Assembly (NCBI RefSeq): GCF_001665295.1
Contig: NZ_LZSE01000107.1
Coordinates: 1-64,000, forward strand
Direction: 5' to 3'
DNA: 64,000 nt
DNA from: Mycobacterium sp. 1554424.7
Lineage (GTDB): Bacteria; Actinomycetota; Actinomycetes; Mycobacteriales; Mycobacteriaceae
Shown here piece by piece: positions 1 through 9,884 of the stretch. A model generated the notes under the pieces. The model did not search any database. It saw only the letters and a list, made by a program, of their open reading frames with translations, and was not told the DNA's origin. Positions within the stretch are counted from its first letter, which is position 1, and each line of letters begins with the position of its first letter. The translations under genes and the position numbers were made by a program.

Positions 1-53
1 TCAGGAAATCGGTCACCAAGAGACGAATGTGGTGTTCTAGCCAAGGAGTTGCG

Positions 54-617
54 ATGTCGCATGTCAGCATCGGGAGCGAGGTTGGGTTGCTTTGTGCCAC
101 AACAGCCCTCGTCGCAGCGGCGCTCCTGTCCGTCCCGGCGCTGGCAGGAGCGCGGCCGCCGGTGCCGCTCGACCCGGTGTGTGATCGGTATCAGTTCATC
201 GGTGATTACTCTTTGCGCCAAGCCAATGGCTTTATCGTGCAATTCAGGTCGAACGGCCCGAACGCCGGCGGCGCCGCGAGTGCGTTGGACTCATCGGGCA
301 AAACCGCAATGACCGGCACCGTCAGCGGCGGCATCGACCGCACAACCATCGACTTCACCATCCGCTGGGACAGCGGTCCCCGCGGTCACTACACCGGCCA
401 AATCAATGGCGACGGCTTTGCCCGCGGTACGACCGTTGACGAGGCGAATCACGGACCGATCACGAACTGGGGCGCCACGGTGCCGCTCGGATGCGCGATG
501 CCCCAACCGACGGGGCCTCGACCTGGCCCCAGCAACGGCCCGATCCTCGCGCCCACCACCACGCCGCAGCCCCCGTCCGGCGGTCCCAAACCCACGGCGC
601 CCAGCCGCCAACCGTGA
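54..617 (+). CDS. Secreted proline-rich-tail hypothetical protein
   Basis: The product is 187 residues and I do not recognise its family. The ATG at 54 is chosen because AAGGAG lies 5 nt upstream at 43-48; an ATG at 27 in the same frame lacks such a site. The N-terminus has a hydrophobic signal-like segment (about residues 10-32, ending near ALAGA). A middle domain of about 100 residues with two cysteines follows. The last 40 residues are a Pro/Thr/Gly-rich tail, as in many small exported mycobacterial proteins. Export is inferred from the signal; no function is proposed. Confidence 0.7.
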   Translation: MSHVSIGSEVGLLCATTALVAAALLSVPALAGARPPVPLDPVCDRYQFIGDYSLRQANGFIVQFRSNGPNAGGAASALDSSGKTAMTGTVSGGIDRTTIDFTIRWDSGPRGHYTGQINGDGFARGTTVDEANHGPITNWGATVPLGCAMPQPTGPRPGPSNGPILAPTTTPQPPSGGPKPTAPSRQP

Positions 618-748
618 CTTAGAGCTCCGGTCACGCACGAGCGGCCGGCGCTCGCAATGCTTACCTGTGAATCGGTGTTCAGATATCGATTGAAACCGCT
701 CGGCCCCCTAGGATTTAAACGCAGCGCCGGGGCGCCAAGGAGGTCGTC

Positions 749-2293
749 ATGCCGGGTGGAAAGCCGAACATTCTCGTCATCTGGGGCGACGACATCGGGA
801 TCACCAACCTGAGCTGCTACAGCCAGGGGCTGATGGGCTATCGAACCCCGAACATCGACCGAATCGCCGCCGACGGCATGTTGTTCACCGATTCCTACGG
901 CGAGCAGAGTTGTACCGCCGGGCGGGCGTCGTTCATCACGGGCCAAAGCGTTTACCGCACCGGGCTTTCCAAGGTCGGCATGCCCGGCGTGGACGTCGGG
1001 CTGTCGGCCGAGGACCCGACGATCGCCGAGTTGCTCAAACCGCTCGGGTACGCGACGGGCCAGTTCGGCAAGAACCACCTCGGCGACCTCAACAAGCACC
1101 TGCCGACGGTGCATGGCTTCGACGAGTTTTTCGGCAACCTCTATCACTTGAACGCCGAGGAGGAACCCGAGCACCCCGACTACCCGACGTAGCAGGAGGC
1201 GCCGCTGCTGCGCAAGGCGCTGTTGCCGCGCGGGGTGATCCATTCCTGGGCCACCGACGAGGACAACGGTGCGACAGATGAGCGTTACGGCCCGGTGGGC
1301 AAGCAGCGCATCGAGGACACCGGGCCGCTGACAAAGAAGCGGATGGAGACCGTCGACGACGAGTTCACCGCGGCGTGCATCGACTTCATCAAGCGCCAGC
1401 ACGCGGCGGACACCCCGTTTTTCGTATGGATGAACACCACCCACATGCATTTCCGGACGCACACCAAACCCGACTCGATCGGTCAGGCGGGGCGCTGGCA
1501 GTCGCCCTACCACGACACGATGATCGACCACGACCGCAACGTGGGTCAGCTGCTGGATGCGCTCGACGAACTCGACATCGCCGACGACACCATCGTCATC
1601 TACAGCACCGACAACGGCCCGCACTCCAACAGCTGGCCCGACGGGGCGACCACGCCGTTTCGCAGCGAGAAGAACACCAACTGGGAGGGCGCGTTCCGGG
1701 TCCCGGAGGTCATTCGCTGGCCCGGCCGGATCCCGGCGGGCGCGGTGTCCAACGAGATCGTCCAGCACCACGACTGGCTGCCGACCTTCCTTGCCGCCGC
1801 CGGCGACCCGGACATCGTCGACAAGCTCAAGAAGGGCCATCAGGTAGGGGACAAGCGGTTCAAGGCCCACATCGACGGGTACAACCTGCTGCCGTATCTG
1901 ACCGGCGAGGTCGCCGAAAGCCCGCGCACGGGGATGATCTACTTCTCCGACGACTGCGACGTGCTGGGCATCCGGTACGACAACTGGAAGCTGGTGTTCA
2001 TGGAGCAGCGCTGCGCGGGCACGCTGCAGATCTGGTTCGAGCCGTTCACGCCGTTGCGGGCGCCGAAGATGTTCAACCTGCGCACCGACCCGTTCGAGCA
2101 GGCCGACATCACCTCGAACACCTACTGGGATTGGCTGATCGATCGCATCTTTATGGCGTTTTTCGGCGTGGCGCTGGTGAACCGGTTCCTGGAGACGTTC
2201 AAGGAGTTCCCGCCGCGGGCCGAGCCGGCGTCGTTCACCATCGACCACGCGGTGGAACAGCTCAACGAATTCCTCGCGTCCCGCGGTAAGTGA
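749..2293 (+). pseudogene. Arylsulfatase interrupted by an in-frame TAG
   Basis: An ATG with AAGGAGG upstream opens a frame of 147 codons that ends in TAG at 1190-1192. The same frame continues without another stop to TGA at 2291-2293, giving about 513 residues in all, a normal size for a bacterial arylsulfatase. The first part has the metal-binding DD pair (residues 14-15) and the Cys55-Thr-Ala-Gly-Arg59 segment, where Cys would become formylglycine. The second part has the STDNGP metal motif and a RSEKNTNWEG region. The TAG separates the catalytic N-terminus from the rest, so as read no full enzyme is made unless the stop is suppressed or is a sequencing error. The next gene is the activating enzyme, overlapping by 4 nt. 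Without the stop, sulfate-ester hydrolysis would be the expected role. Confidence 0.85.
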
Positions 2294-3255
2294 CGCCGAC
2301 GCTCAGCACCTGTCGATCCGCCACGACGCCGAGCGCGACGACTGGAAGTCCGTATTTGACTGACGATCTGATTTGGATTCCCGCGCAGACCGCGGTGCTG
2401 GGTTCCGACGAACACTACGCGGAGGAAGCCCCCGCGCAGCGGGTCAGCGTGCAGGGCTTCTGGATGCAGGCCCACCCGGTCACGAATGCGGAATTCGCCG
2501 AATTCGTCGCCGCCACAGGGTATGTCACCGTCGCCGAGCGGGCACTCGACCCCGCGGACTACCCCGGCGCACCGAAAGAGAACCTGCAGCCCGGGTCGAT
2601 GGTGTTCACGCGGACCAGCGGGCCGGTCGACCTGCGCCATCTGAGCCAATGGTGGACCTGGACACCCGGGGCGTCGTGGCGCCACCCGGTGGGCGCGCAC
2701 TCGTCGATCGCCAAGCGCGGCGACCATCCCGTCGTGCACGTCGCCTATGACGACGTCCATGCCTACGCGACGTGGGCGGGGCGCTCGCTGCCGACGGAGG
2801 CGGAATGGGAGACCGCGGCCCGCGGCGGTCTTGACCGCGCGACGTACACGTGGGGCGACGAACCCGAGCATGCCGGGCAGCGCCTGGCCAACTACTGGCA
2901 CGGCGACTTCCCGTGGCGACCCGATGCGGGCTACGGCCGCACCACACCGGTGGGCAGCTTCCCGCCCAACGCTTACGGCCTGTACGACATGGCCGGCAAC
3001 GTGTGGGAGTGGACCACCGACTGGTATGCCGACACGCGCGGCGGCGCGCCGTCCGAGGCGGACAGCTATGATCCGGCCCAGCCGCAGTTCCGGGTTCCCC
3101 GCAAGGTGATTAAGGGCGGCTCGTTCCTGTGCGCGGACAGCTACTGCCTGCGCTACCGGCCGGCCGCGCGCAGGCCGCAACCGATCGATACCGGCATGAG
3201 CCACATCGGCGTCCGATGCATCGTCCGGCCCGGTATGGCAAGGGCAGGGGCGTGA
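2290..3255 (+). CDS. Formylglycine-generating enzyme family protein
   Basis: The product is 321 residues and starts at GTG 2290 in a GTGA overlap with the sulfatase stop. The family is FGE-sulfatase (SUMF1-like), which oxidises the active-site cysteine of sulfatases to formylglycine using O2 and copper. Family landmarks are visible: VTNAEFAEFV (about 64-73), RSLPTEAEWE (about 165-174), NVWEWTTDWY (about 237-246) and a C-terminal KGGSFLCADSYC segment. In that segment Cys281 and Cys286 match the catalytic cysteine pair of M. tuberculosis FGE (Rv0712, recalled from memory). The frame is intact although its presumed substrate next door carries a stop codon; it may still serve other sulfatases in the genome. 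Confidence 0.9.
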   Translation: MTPTLSTCRSATTPSATTGSPYLTDDLIWIPAQTAVLGSDEHYAEEAPAQRVSVQGFWMQAHPVTNAEFAEFVAATGYVTVAERALDPADYPGAPKENLQPGSMVFTRTSGPVDLRHLSQWWTWTPGASWRHPVGAHSSIAKRGDHPVVHVAYDDVHAYATWAGRSLPTEAEWETAARGGLDRATYTWGDEPEHAGQRLANYWHGDFPWRPDAGYGRTTPVGSFPPNAYGLYDMAGNVWEWTTDWYADTRGGAPSEADSYDPAQPQFRVPRKVIKGGSFLCADSYCLRYRPAARRPQPIDTGMSHIGVRCIVRPGMARAGA

Positions 3256-3416
3256 GCGAGCATCCCGACTTTCACGGCGCAGGCGCGGGACGCACGTCGA
3301 CGAGTGGTGACCTCACCCGACGAGGTTGTCGATCGGCGGTCGGACGAAGGGCGTTTGGCGGGTCGATCGGGACCTGGCACGATCGATCGGATCGCACTGC
3401 AAGGCCGTGCTAAGTC
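3256..3416. other. Intergenic stretch, nothing recognised
   Basis: These 161 nt follow the FGE stop codon and precede an SDR remnant on the other strand. They contain a few short GATCG-rich runs near 3360-3390. I see no convincing gene, hairpin terminator or promoter. Confidence 0.5.
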
Positions 3417-3630
3417 TTAAATCTGGACTTCTCCGCCGTCAATGAACAGTTCGCCGCCAGTCATCAAACTGCTTTGTTCTGACGCCAGAAACACCACTGC
3501 AGAAGCAATCTCGTCGGGATGTCCCAGTCGGCCCGGGGGTGAGCACCGGCCCGGGCACCAAAGTGTTGACGCGGATGGCGCGGCCGACCGACTCCGCCGT
3601 CCAGGTTCGGCCGAGTGCCGACTCTCCACG
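3417..3630 (-). pseudogene. Frameshifted C-terminal remnant of a short-chain dehydrogenase
   Basis: The reverse strand encodes the typical SDR C-terminus [15 protein letters not shown] followed by [15 protein letters not shown], ending in a TAA at 3417. The preceding SDR segment, [14 protein letters not shown], is present but in a different reading frame, so a frameshift lies near 3520-3540. No Rossmann glycine motif or YxxxK catalytic motif can be found upstream before the regulator gene begins. This is therefore a decayed, truncated gene. Confidence 0.75.
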
Positions 3631-3755
3631 GCTGCCCGCCCAGCAAGGCGCTCGGCAGCTCCGACAGGTCATCGTTGATTAGGGCATAACTCGTGCTCCG
3701 CGGACCTCGCCCGCATAGGCTCACAGACTAGTTAGCTATCGGGGCGGGCGGAGGC

Positions 3756-6575
3756 ATGTGGGCGATGGTCGATACCACGACCAGATTCACACACCGCGCG
3801 GAATTTGTGGAAGTTTCGGATTTCCTTGCGCGTTCCTCAAACGAACCTTGCGCGCTGGTAATTGAGGGCGACGCGGGCATCGGCAAGACGACCTTGTGGC
3901 TGGCGGCATGCGAGCGCGCCGAATCGAATGGCTTCCGGGTGTTGTCCGCCCGACCGGCCGCTGCCGAAGCGGTCATGGCGTTCGCCGCACTCGCAGACCT
4001 CCTGGCTGGCATCGAATCCGGTGCCTGGGCGCACTTGCCTGGCCCGCAACGACTCGCGATGGACGTCATCACATTGCGGTCCATCGACGATAGCGCCGCA
4101 GCCGATCAGCGGACGGCGTCGGCGGCATTCCTTGCCGTGATCGAGGTGCTTGCCGAAAGCCAGAAGCTGATACTGGCCATCGACGACTTGCAGTGGCTCG
4201 ATTCGTCGAGCGCTGCGGTTTTGGCCTTCGCCCTGCGGCGGCTGTCAGGGCCGGTCGGTGTGATGGCCACCGTCCGCACCGGACCGTCGGGGAACGAGGC
4301 CGCGCCGCTGGAGCTCTCCAGGCCGGACGCGACGCGGCGGATCAGGCTGGCCCCGTTGAAACTTGGCGCTTTGCATGACGTCGTGTCCCAGCGCCTCGGG
4401 CGATCAATTCCCCGTCCCGCAATGGTTCGGCTCCACGAAGTCTCGGGTGGAAATCCCTTCTATGCGTTAGAACTTGCTCGCGCAGTCGAGATCGACACGG
4501 CCACCGCCGACATCCCATTGCCCGCGACGCTAGCGGAGTTGGTACGGGCGCGGCTCGCCGCTCTGAGTGGCGACGTGCAGGACATGCTGCTCGCAGCAGC
4601 TTGTCTGGGCAAGCCAACCGTTGGGCTGTTGGCCGCCGCTCTGGCAATCGCTCCGGATGCACTGATTCGGCTGCTCGATGAGGCCGAGAGTGCGGGCATC
4701 ATCGTTCTCGAGGGTCATCAGGTTCGCTTCTCGCACCCGTTATTGGGCAATGGCGTCTACGCCGGAGCCACTTCCGCGGATCGACGAGGGATGCATCGCC
4801 GGCTGGCGGATATCGTGGCCGAACCGGAGTTGCATGCACGACATCTGGCCCTTGCCGCCACACACGGTGACCCGGCGACCCTCGAATCGCTCGACACCGC
4901 CGCCGAATTGGCCCGAGTTCGCGGAGCCCCAATCGCTGCCGCCGAACTCCTCGAACTCGCCATGCGCCTCGGCGGCGACATACCTGACCGCCGGATACGA
5001 GCCGCAGTGCACCATTACAACGCGGGAGGGACTTCGCGGGCGCGCGCACTGCTCAACCACATCATCGAACAACCCTCGCCGAAGTCGTCGCGCGCCGCGG
5101 CGCTCCGGTTGCTCGGACTCTGGAGCCTGCTCGACGGCAGTTCTCGTGAAGCCGTCAAATTGCTGAACGGGGCCCTCGATGAGGCCGGCGACGATCTCGT
5201 GTTACGCGTACAGATCCTGGTGCCGCTCGCCCACGCCCAAGTCAACGATCGCCGACTCGACGACGCCGCGAGCAGCATTGCCGACGCCGTGCAAACAGCC
5301 GAGCGGATTCGACAACCGCAGTTGCTAAGCCAGGCCCTGGCCATGCACGCGCTGGTGAGCTTCTACCTCGGTGAGGGTCTGGACGAACCTGCACTGCAAC
5401 GCGCCCTCGAACTGGAGGACCGCGGAGCCCCCATCACGGCTCACCTCGATACAACCGTGCAAAACGCGGCGCTGATGGCGGGGTCGGGTCGGCTCGACGA
5501 GGCCCGCGAAGAGTTGCAGGCTTATCGGCGACGCGCCATCGAGCGCGGTGACGAGAGCGAACTGTTGATGTTCGCGTTTCACGGTGGCCTCAACGAAATT
5601 TGGCGGGGCAATTTCTCGGACTGCGCCGTGATCGCCGAGGACGTGATGCAACGAGCGACGCAGCTCGGGGGAGACCTACCACTTGTACTGGCGCCCATGC
5701 TGCAATCCGCGCTGGCCGCCTACGCCGGCAAGGAAATCGAGGCACGGCGCCACGCGGCCGAAGCGCTCGCAATCTGTCACCGTTGCGACTCACCCTTTCT
5801 CGTGACAGTGTGGCCCATCACGACGTTGGGCTTTCTCGAGGTATCGCTGGGCAATTACAAAGCCGCGCTCGACACACTCGAACCCTGGGTGCGCGCGGTC
5901 GCAGAGGCGCCGCGTGCGACGGAGATCTTTGTTGCCCCGTTCCTTCCCGATGCCATCGAGGCGAAGATTCAACTGGGCCAGGGGCCTGAGGCGCAACCGT
6001 TGATCGACGCTCTGGAACGTAACGGCCGCCGGTTGAACCGCGCCTGGATGCTGGCCCTCGGTGCGCGCGGCAGAGCGATGCTGTTGGCCGCCCAGGGCGA
6101 TCTGGTCGCTGCGAGCTCGGCGGCGGAACGGGCGATGCTTGAGCACGACCGGTTGCCAATGCCATTCGAGCGGGCCCGAACCTTGTTGCTGCTTGGTCAA
6201 TTGCAGCGTCGGCAGCGGAAGAAGGATACGTCGGTGACGACGGTTCGGGAGGCGCTGAATCTGTTCGAGAAGCTCGACACCCCGTTTTGGGTCGACCGGG
6301 CTCACGCCGAGTTGGAGAGGTCCAGCGTGGGCCGGAAACGGGGTGCCGGGCTGACGTCCTCCGAACAGCGGGTGGCAGAGCTGGCAGCGTCGGGGATGAC
6401 CACGCGCGAAGTAGCAGCCGCCTTGTTCATCAGCCCGAAAACGGTCGAGGTCAATCTCACTCGGATCTATCGCAAACTCGGGATCCGCTCGCGCGTCGAA
6501 CTCGGTCAACGCGTCGAGATAAATGTCAACCGAGAGGTTATTTGGCGCGAAGGTGGAACTCAGCGGCAGGGGTGA
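3756..6575 (+). CDS. Large ATP-binding LuxR-family (LAL) transcriptional regulator
   Basis: The product has about 939 residues. The first part is a STAND/AAA-type ATPase domain with Walker A GDAGIGKTT (about residues 36-44) and Walker B LILAIDDLQWLDS (about 139-151). A long helical TPR-like middle follows. A LuxR helix-turn-helix ends the protein, from LTSSEQRVAELAASGMTTRE to SPKTVEVNLTRIYRKLG. The layout matches LAL regulators of the MalT type, which use nucleotide-dependent oligomerisation to activate transcription; the effector is unknown. GGAGG at 3750-3754 is 1 nt before ATG 3756 but 10 nt before ATG 3765, so the second ATG may be the true start. The 3' end overlaps a convergent small gene. 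Confidence 0.92.
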   Translation: MWAMVDTTTRFTHRAEFVEVSDFLARSSNEPCALVIEGDAGIGKTTLWLAACERAESNGFRVLSARPAAAEAVMAFAALADLLAGIESGAWAHLPGPQRLAMDVITLRSIDDSAAADQRTASAAFLAVIEVLAESQKLILAIDDLQWLDSSSAAVLAFALRRLSGPVGVMATVRTGPSGNEAAPLELSRPDATRRIRLAPLKLGALHDVVSQRLGRSIPRPAMVRLHEVSGGNPFYALELARAVEIDTATADIPLPATLAELVRARLAALSGDVQDMLLAAACLGKPTVGLLAAALAIAPDALIRLLDEAESAGIIVLEGHQVRFSHPLLGNGVYAGATSADRRGMHRRLADIVAEPELHARHLALAATHGDPATLESLDTAAELARVRGAPIAAAELLELAMRLGGDIPDRRIRAAVHHYNAGGTSRARALLNHIIEQPSPKSSRAAALRLLGLWSLLDGSSREAVKLLNGALDEAGDDLVLRVQILVPLAHAQVNDRRLDDAASSIADAVQTAERIRQPQLLSQALAMHALVSFYLGEGLDEPALQRALELEDRGAPITAHLDTTVQNAALMAGSGRLDEAREELQAYRRRAIERGDESELLMFAFHGGLNEIWRGNFSDCAVIAEDVMQRATQLGGDLPLVLAPMLQSALAAYAGKEIEARRHAAEALAICHRCDSPFLVTVWPITTLGFLEVSLGNYKAALDTLEPWVRAVAEAPRATEIFVAPFLPDAIEAKIQLGQGPEAQPLIDALERNGRRLNRAWMLALGARGRAMLLAAQGDLVAASSAAERAMLEHDRLPMPFERARTLLLLGQLQRRQRKKDTSVTTVREALNLFEKLDTPFWVDRAHAELERSSVGRKRGAGLTSSEQRVAELAASGMTTREVAAALFISPKTVEVNLTRIYRKLGIRSRVELGQRVEINVNREVIWREGGTQRQG

Positions 6576-6843
6576 GGCGCTGTACCGACAGCCCGGCGCG
6601 ATCGTACGTCTGGGCCACAATCTGCGCCGACGCTGCGGGGAAGACACCGAAAAGCACCGAATCAGTGGGCACGGCCAGTACCGCGAGTGGCCGAACTGGT
6701 GTGCCCAAAGCCGAAATCTCAGCGGCCGCATTATCAAGCGTGGCGACCGTCGGACCAACGGGTGAATCGGACAGCTCCTCCCGATACCACTCCGCGAGAA
6801 AGCAAGAATCCTGTGAGGTCGGACCTTGACGCCACTTCGCCAC
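6538..6843 (-). CDS. Small hypothetical protein, convergent with the LAL regulator
   Basis: This encodes 101 residues from GTG at 6843 and overlaps the regulator's 3' end by 38 nt on the opposite strand. The sequence reads like a folded protein: SCFLAEWYREEL near the N-terminus, then PVRPLAVLAVPTDSVLFGVF, then a region with DRAGLSVQRL. I recall similar small proteins near LAL regulators in other actinobacteria, with no known function. It lies 38 nt downstream of the DivIVA-like gene on the same strand, so co-transcription is possible. It could instead be a chance frame, but its codons and composition argue for a real gene. Confidence 0.6.
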   Translation of the reverse strand: MAKWRQGPTSQDSCFLAEWYREELSDSPVGPTVATLDNAAAEISALGTPVRPLAVLAVPTDSVLFGVFPAASAQIVAQTYDRAGLSVQRLTPAAEFHLRAK

Positions 6844-6881
6844 ACGTCTAACGAAATCAGGCGTTTCCCTACCAGTTGCAA

Positions 6882-7661
6882 CTACGCGAGGCCGGTCACG
6901 GAATCGGGGCTCCGCTTGATTTTCTGGTCCAGTGGCACCACGACGCCCGGTTCCGGCGCCTTCCCGCGCTCTTGGTAAGCCGCGTCAAGGGTGGCCGGAA
7001 CCGCTTCTAGATCGCGGTAGACGCGCATGAGTTGTTCGAGGATCTTGATTCGCTGCTGACATGCCTCGTCCACCACTCGCCGGGCCTGTTCACGACAATG
7101 GTCGGCTTCCCGCCGTGCGTCGGCGAGAAGTAGGTCGCGCTCCCGCTCGGCGTCCCGCCACGCCTCATCGATCGCCGATCGGGTTTCGGCGCGCATCCTG
7201 GCCAGTTCGGCCTCGAGCTTCTTCTTGGCCTCCCCGTACTCGGCCTCCAGGGTCTTTCGTTCCGCGGCCATGTCCGAGAGTCGCTCGTTGTGCTTTCGTT
7301 GCGCGTCCTCGGCGCCCGACTCGGCCGCCGCGATCAGCGCCTCTGCCTCGGCCCGCGCCTCGGCCTGCATCTCGGAAATCTCGTCGACCGCGCGCTGCAG
7401 CATCTTGGCCATCCGGCGTTGCATCGCCTGGGGCGAAGATGAGGCCTCGGTGAGGGCTGCGACCTCGTCGGTGAGGACTGCAACCTCGATCCGCAGCCCG
7501 GCCGCTTCGTCGCTGGATTCCTTGAATCTCGCCCTGAGGCTGTCAATCTCGTCGAGCAGCACCTGCTGCTTGGCGATGAGGTTCCCGATGTAGGCATCAA
7601 CCTCGTTCGGTTCGTAGCCCCTGAAGATGAGCGGGAATGTTTTTGCGGTTTCGGTGATCAT
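6882..7661 (-). CDS. DivIVA-domain coiled-coil protein
   Basis: The product is 259 residues. The N-terminus (about 8-40) has the DivIVA-like signature FPLIFRGYEPNEVDAYI, as in Wag31 and SepIVA. Residues about 30-220 are Glu/Arg/Ala-rich heptad-like coiled coil, and the last 40 residues are a Pro-containing tail. DivIVA family proteins mark poles or septa and organise envelope growth in mycobacteria; the specific role here is not known. Start ATG 7661 has GGGGA about 7 nt upstream. It is transcribed divergently from the epoxide hydrolase across a 204-nt gap. Confidence 0.8.
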   Translation of the reverse strand: MITETAKTFPLIFRGYEPNEVDAYIGNLIAKQQVLLDEIDSLRARFKESSDEAAGLRIEVAVLTDEVAALTEASSSPQAMQRRMAKMLQRAVDEISEMQAEARAEAEALIAAAESGAEDAQRKHNERLSDMAAERKTLEAEYGEAKKKLEAELARMRAETRSAIDEAWRDAERERDLLLADARREADHCREQARRVVDEACQQRIKILEQLMRVYRDLEAVPATLDAAYQERGKAPEPGVVVPLDQKIKRSPDSVTGLA

Positions 7662-7865
7662 CGCCAGTCCCCATTCTGGGAATGCCTGGTAGGACCATGA
7701 GACCTACCGAGTCGAGTATTTCACGGTTCTGCCCCCGCGGGACCCCTGCATTCGGCGCAAATTTCCCTCGAATTCGGGGGGAGTGCCTCTCGTTGTTGCA
7801 GGTCTGTCGAATATGGCAAGGTCTGGGGAGCGGGCGAGCGGCCCCGCGTTCACGGACGACCACGA

Positions 7866-8996
7866 ATGGTGAACCCCATGAAGCCTTTTCGAATCGATGT
7901 CCCCGACGACGTTCTCGACGATTTGCGCGGGCGCCTGGCGCGCACCCGGTGGCCGGACGCCGAATGCGTCGACGATTGGAGCCAGGGCATCCCGCTGGCG
8001 TACACCCGCGAGCTGGCCGGCTACTGGGCCGACGACTACGACTGGCGGACCCGGGAGGCCGCGCTGAACCGCTTCGACCAATTCGTCACCGAAATCGACG
8101 GGCTGGACATCCATTTCGTCCACCAGCGCTCGCCGCACGACGACGCCTTCCCCCTGGTGATCACCCACGGCTGGCCGGGCTCAATTGTCGAGTTCCACAA
8201 GGTGATCGAGCCGCTGACCAAGCCGGCGTCGGGTCGCGCCGAGGACGCGTTTCACGTCGTGTGCCCGTCGCTTCCGGGCTACGGGTTCTCCGGCAAGCCG
8301 ACCCGCACCGGGTGGGGCGTCGAACGGATCGCCGAGGCCTGGGAGACGTTGATGCTGCGGCTGGGCTACGACCGCTACGGCGCCCAGGGCGGCGACTGGG
8401 GCGCCGCCGTCACCACCCAGATCGGCCGAAACCGGGGCCACTGCGCGGGCATTCATCTGAACATGCCGCTCGGACGGCCCACGAAGGAAGCGCTGGCCAA
8501 CCCCACCCCGGTGGAGCAACGGGCGCTGGCGTCGATGGCCGAGCACCGCGAGTGGGGCACCGGCTACTCCAAGCAGCAGTCCACCCGGCCGCAGACGCTG
8601 GGCTACGGGCTGGTCGATTCTCCGGTGGGGCAATTGGCGTGGATCGTCGAGAAGTTCTGGGCCTGGTCGGACTGCGACGGGCACCCCGAGAACGCTTTCA
8701 GCCGCGACGAGCTCCTCGACAACGTGATGATGTACTGGGTGACCGCCACCGGCGCGTCCTCGGCCCGCCTGTACTGGGAGAGCTTCCGGGTGTTTGGACA
8801 AATTGACCGCGTCGAATTGCCCACGGGTGTCGCCGCTTTCCCCGCGGAGCTGCTGAAGGCGCCGCGGAGCTGGTGCAAGCCGGTCTACAACATCACGCAC
8901 TGGACCGACATGCCGCGCGGCGGGCACTTCGCCGCGTTCGAGCAACCGGAGCTGTTCGTCAAGGACCTGCGCGCGTTCTTCGCGACGGTGCGCTAG
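7866..8996 (+). CDS. Epoxide hydrolase of the EHN / alpha-beta hydrolase family
   Basis: The protein has 376 residues, or 372 if the in-frame ATG at 7878 is used; that start fits the usual domain beginning, [15 protein letters not shown]. An epoxide-hydrolase N-terminal cap (about 5-110) with DYDWR is followed by an alpha/beta hydrolase fold. That fold has HGWPGS (oxyanion region), [10 protein letters not shown], and the nucleophile-elbow aspartate in [12 protein letters not shown] likely catalytic histidine sits in [13 protein letters not shown] near the C-terminus. It should add water to an epoxide; the substrate is unknown. It overlaps the convergent DUF2236 gene by 4 nt. Confidence 0.88.
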   Translation: MVNPMKPFRIDVPDDVLDDLRGRLARTRWPDAECVDDWSQGIPLAYTRELAGYWADDYDWRTREAALNRFDQFVTEIDGLDIHFVHQRSPHDDAFPLVITHGWPGSIVEFHKVIEPLTKPASGRAEDAFHVVCPSLPGYGFSGKPTRTGWGVERIAEAWETLMLRLGYDRYGAQGGDWGAAVTTQIGRNRGHCAGIHLNMPLGRPTKEALANPTPVEQRALASMAEHREWGTGYSKQQSTRPQTLGYGLVDSPVGQLAWIVEKFWAWSDCDGHPENAFSRDELLDNVMMYWVTATGASSARLYWESFRVFGQIDRVELPTGVAAFPAELLKAPRSWCKPVYNITHWTDMPRGGHFAAFEQPELFVKDLRAFFATVR

Positions 8997-9808
8997 ACGA
9001 TTCGCCAGCCTCGTCGCGCCCGAAATCGCATGTCCCACAGGTAGGTTCGATAGCCGAAGATCCAGGCCGCGTGTGGGATCAGCCGGTCGGCCAGCCGCAG
9101 GGCCGTCAGCAGCCATTCGAACCGGCGCTGCTGGCCCTGCGACCACTCGAACTCCATCATCGCCCGGAACTCGGGGGCCAGGAATCCCGCCGTGGCGAAC
9201 CGGTTGAACGGTCCGGCCAGCGCTCGCAGCGGAAACGGCAGGAACGCCATCGAGGCCACCCCGTGCAGGTGCTCACGCACCGGCGGATCGATGCGCAGCT
9301 CGTCGAGGCAGCGCTTCCAATATTCGTCGAACGCGGCGAGGTCCGGTGGCCACATGCGCTCGGGCACCTGGAGCGTGGTGCCCAACCGTTTGGCGTCACG
9401 GTAGACGGCGTCGGCGCTGGCGGCGTCCAGCGGGCCGTGCAAGAACTCGTGCTGGTCGACGAAGTAGCGGTACAGGCACGCTGCCACCCACAGCTGCAGC
9501 TTGGGGTCGAAAGCGTTGTAGGACACCGGGCTTGACGATGTCGAGCGGACCTGCCGGTGCGCGCCGTCGACGGCGTCGCGGATCAGGGCCCGGTCGGATT
9601 CGGTCCCGATGGTTGCGACGGCGAGGTAGGTCCCCGTGGTGCGGGCCCGCTTGAAGGGATGCTTGTAGACGTTGCCGCTATCCACGGGACTTTCGAGCAC
9701 GCCATACCCCACGCCGGGCAGCGACAGCTGCATGATGACGTTCGCGGCGGGCAGCAATACCGCCGCCGGGTTCAACAGATCGGCGACCCGGGTGGCGGCC
9801 CGCTTCAT
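8993..9808 (-). CDS. DUF2236 / MpaB-family oxygenase-like protein (Rv2237-like)
   Basis: The product is 271 residues from ATG 9808, which has GAGGGG about 10 nt upstream; a longer in-frame extension to 9892 lacks support. The family (DUF2236, also called ER-bound oxygenase MpaB and related to rubber oxygenase Lcp) binds heme or iron. Visible family features are [21 protein letters not shown] and the [19 protein letters not shown] region. M. tuberculosis Rv2237 lies next to cobD in the same way, as I recall. The substrate is unknown. Confidence 0.85.
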   Translation of the reverse strand: MKRAATRVADLLNPAAVLLPAANVIMQLSLPGVGYGVLESPVDSGNVYKHPFKRARTTGTYLAVATIGTESDRALIRDAVDGAHRQVRSTSSSPVSYNAFDPKLQLWVAACLYRYFVDQHEFLHGPLDAASADAVYRDAKRLGTTLQVPERMWPPDLAAFDEYWKRCLDELRIDPPVREHLHGVASMAFLPFPLRALAGPFNRFATAGFLAPEFRAMMEFEWSQGQQRRFEWLLTALRLADRLIPHAAWIFGYRTYLWDMRFRARRGWRIV

Positions 9809-9884
9809 CGCGGAATACCCCTCATGGAGACGAGTACACCACGGCAAACCGTTATTTCCGGGCAAAAGTGGGCAGACGTGGACA

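Noticed and set aside
449-2248. Reverse-strand open frame of about 600 codons across the sulfatase
   Set aside because: The forward frame has catalytic motifs; the reverse one is Arg/Val/Gly-rich with no recognisable domain.
3726-3737. ACTAGT near the LAL regulator start, like the islet operator core
   Set aside because: Only the 6-nt core matches and it is not part of an extended palindrome; chance is likely.
5790-6881. Reverse-strand frame of 363 codons under the LAL regulator
   Set aside because: It is antisense to the ATPase/LuxR gene and lacks motifs; the separate 101-residue frame at 6538-6843 is more protein-like.
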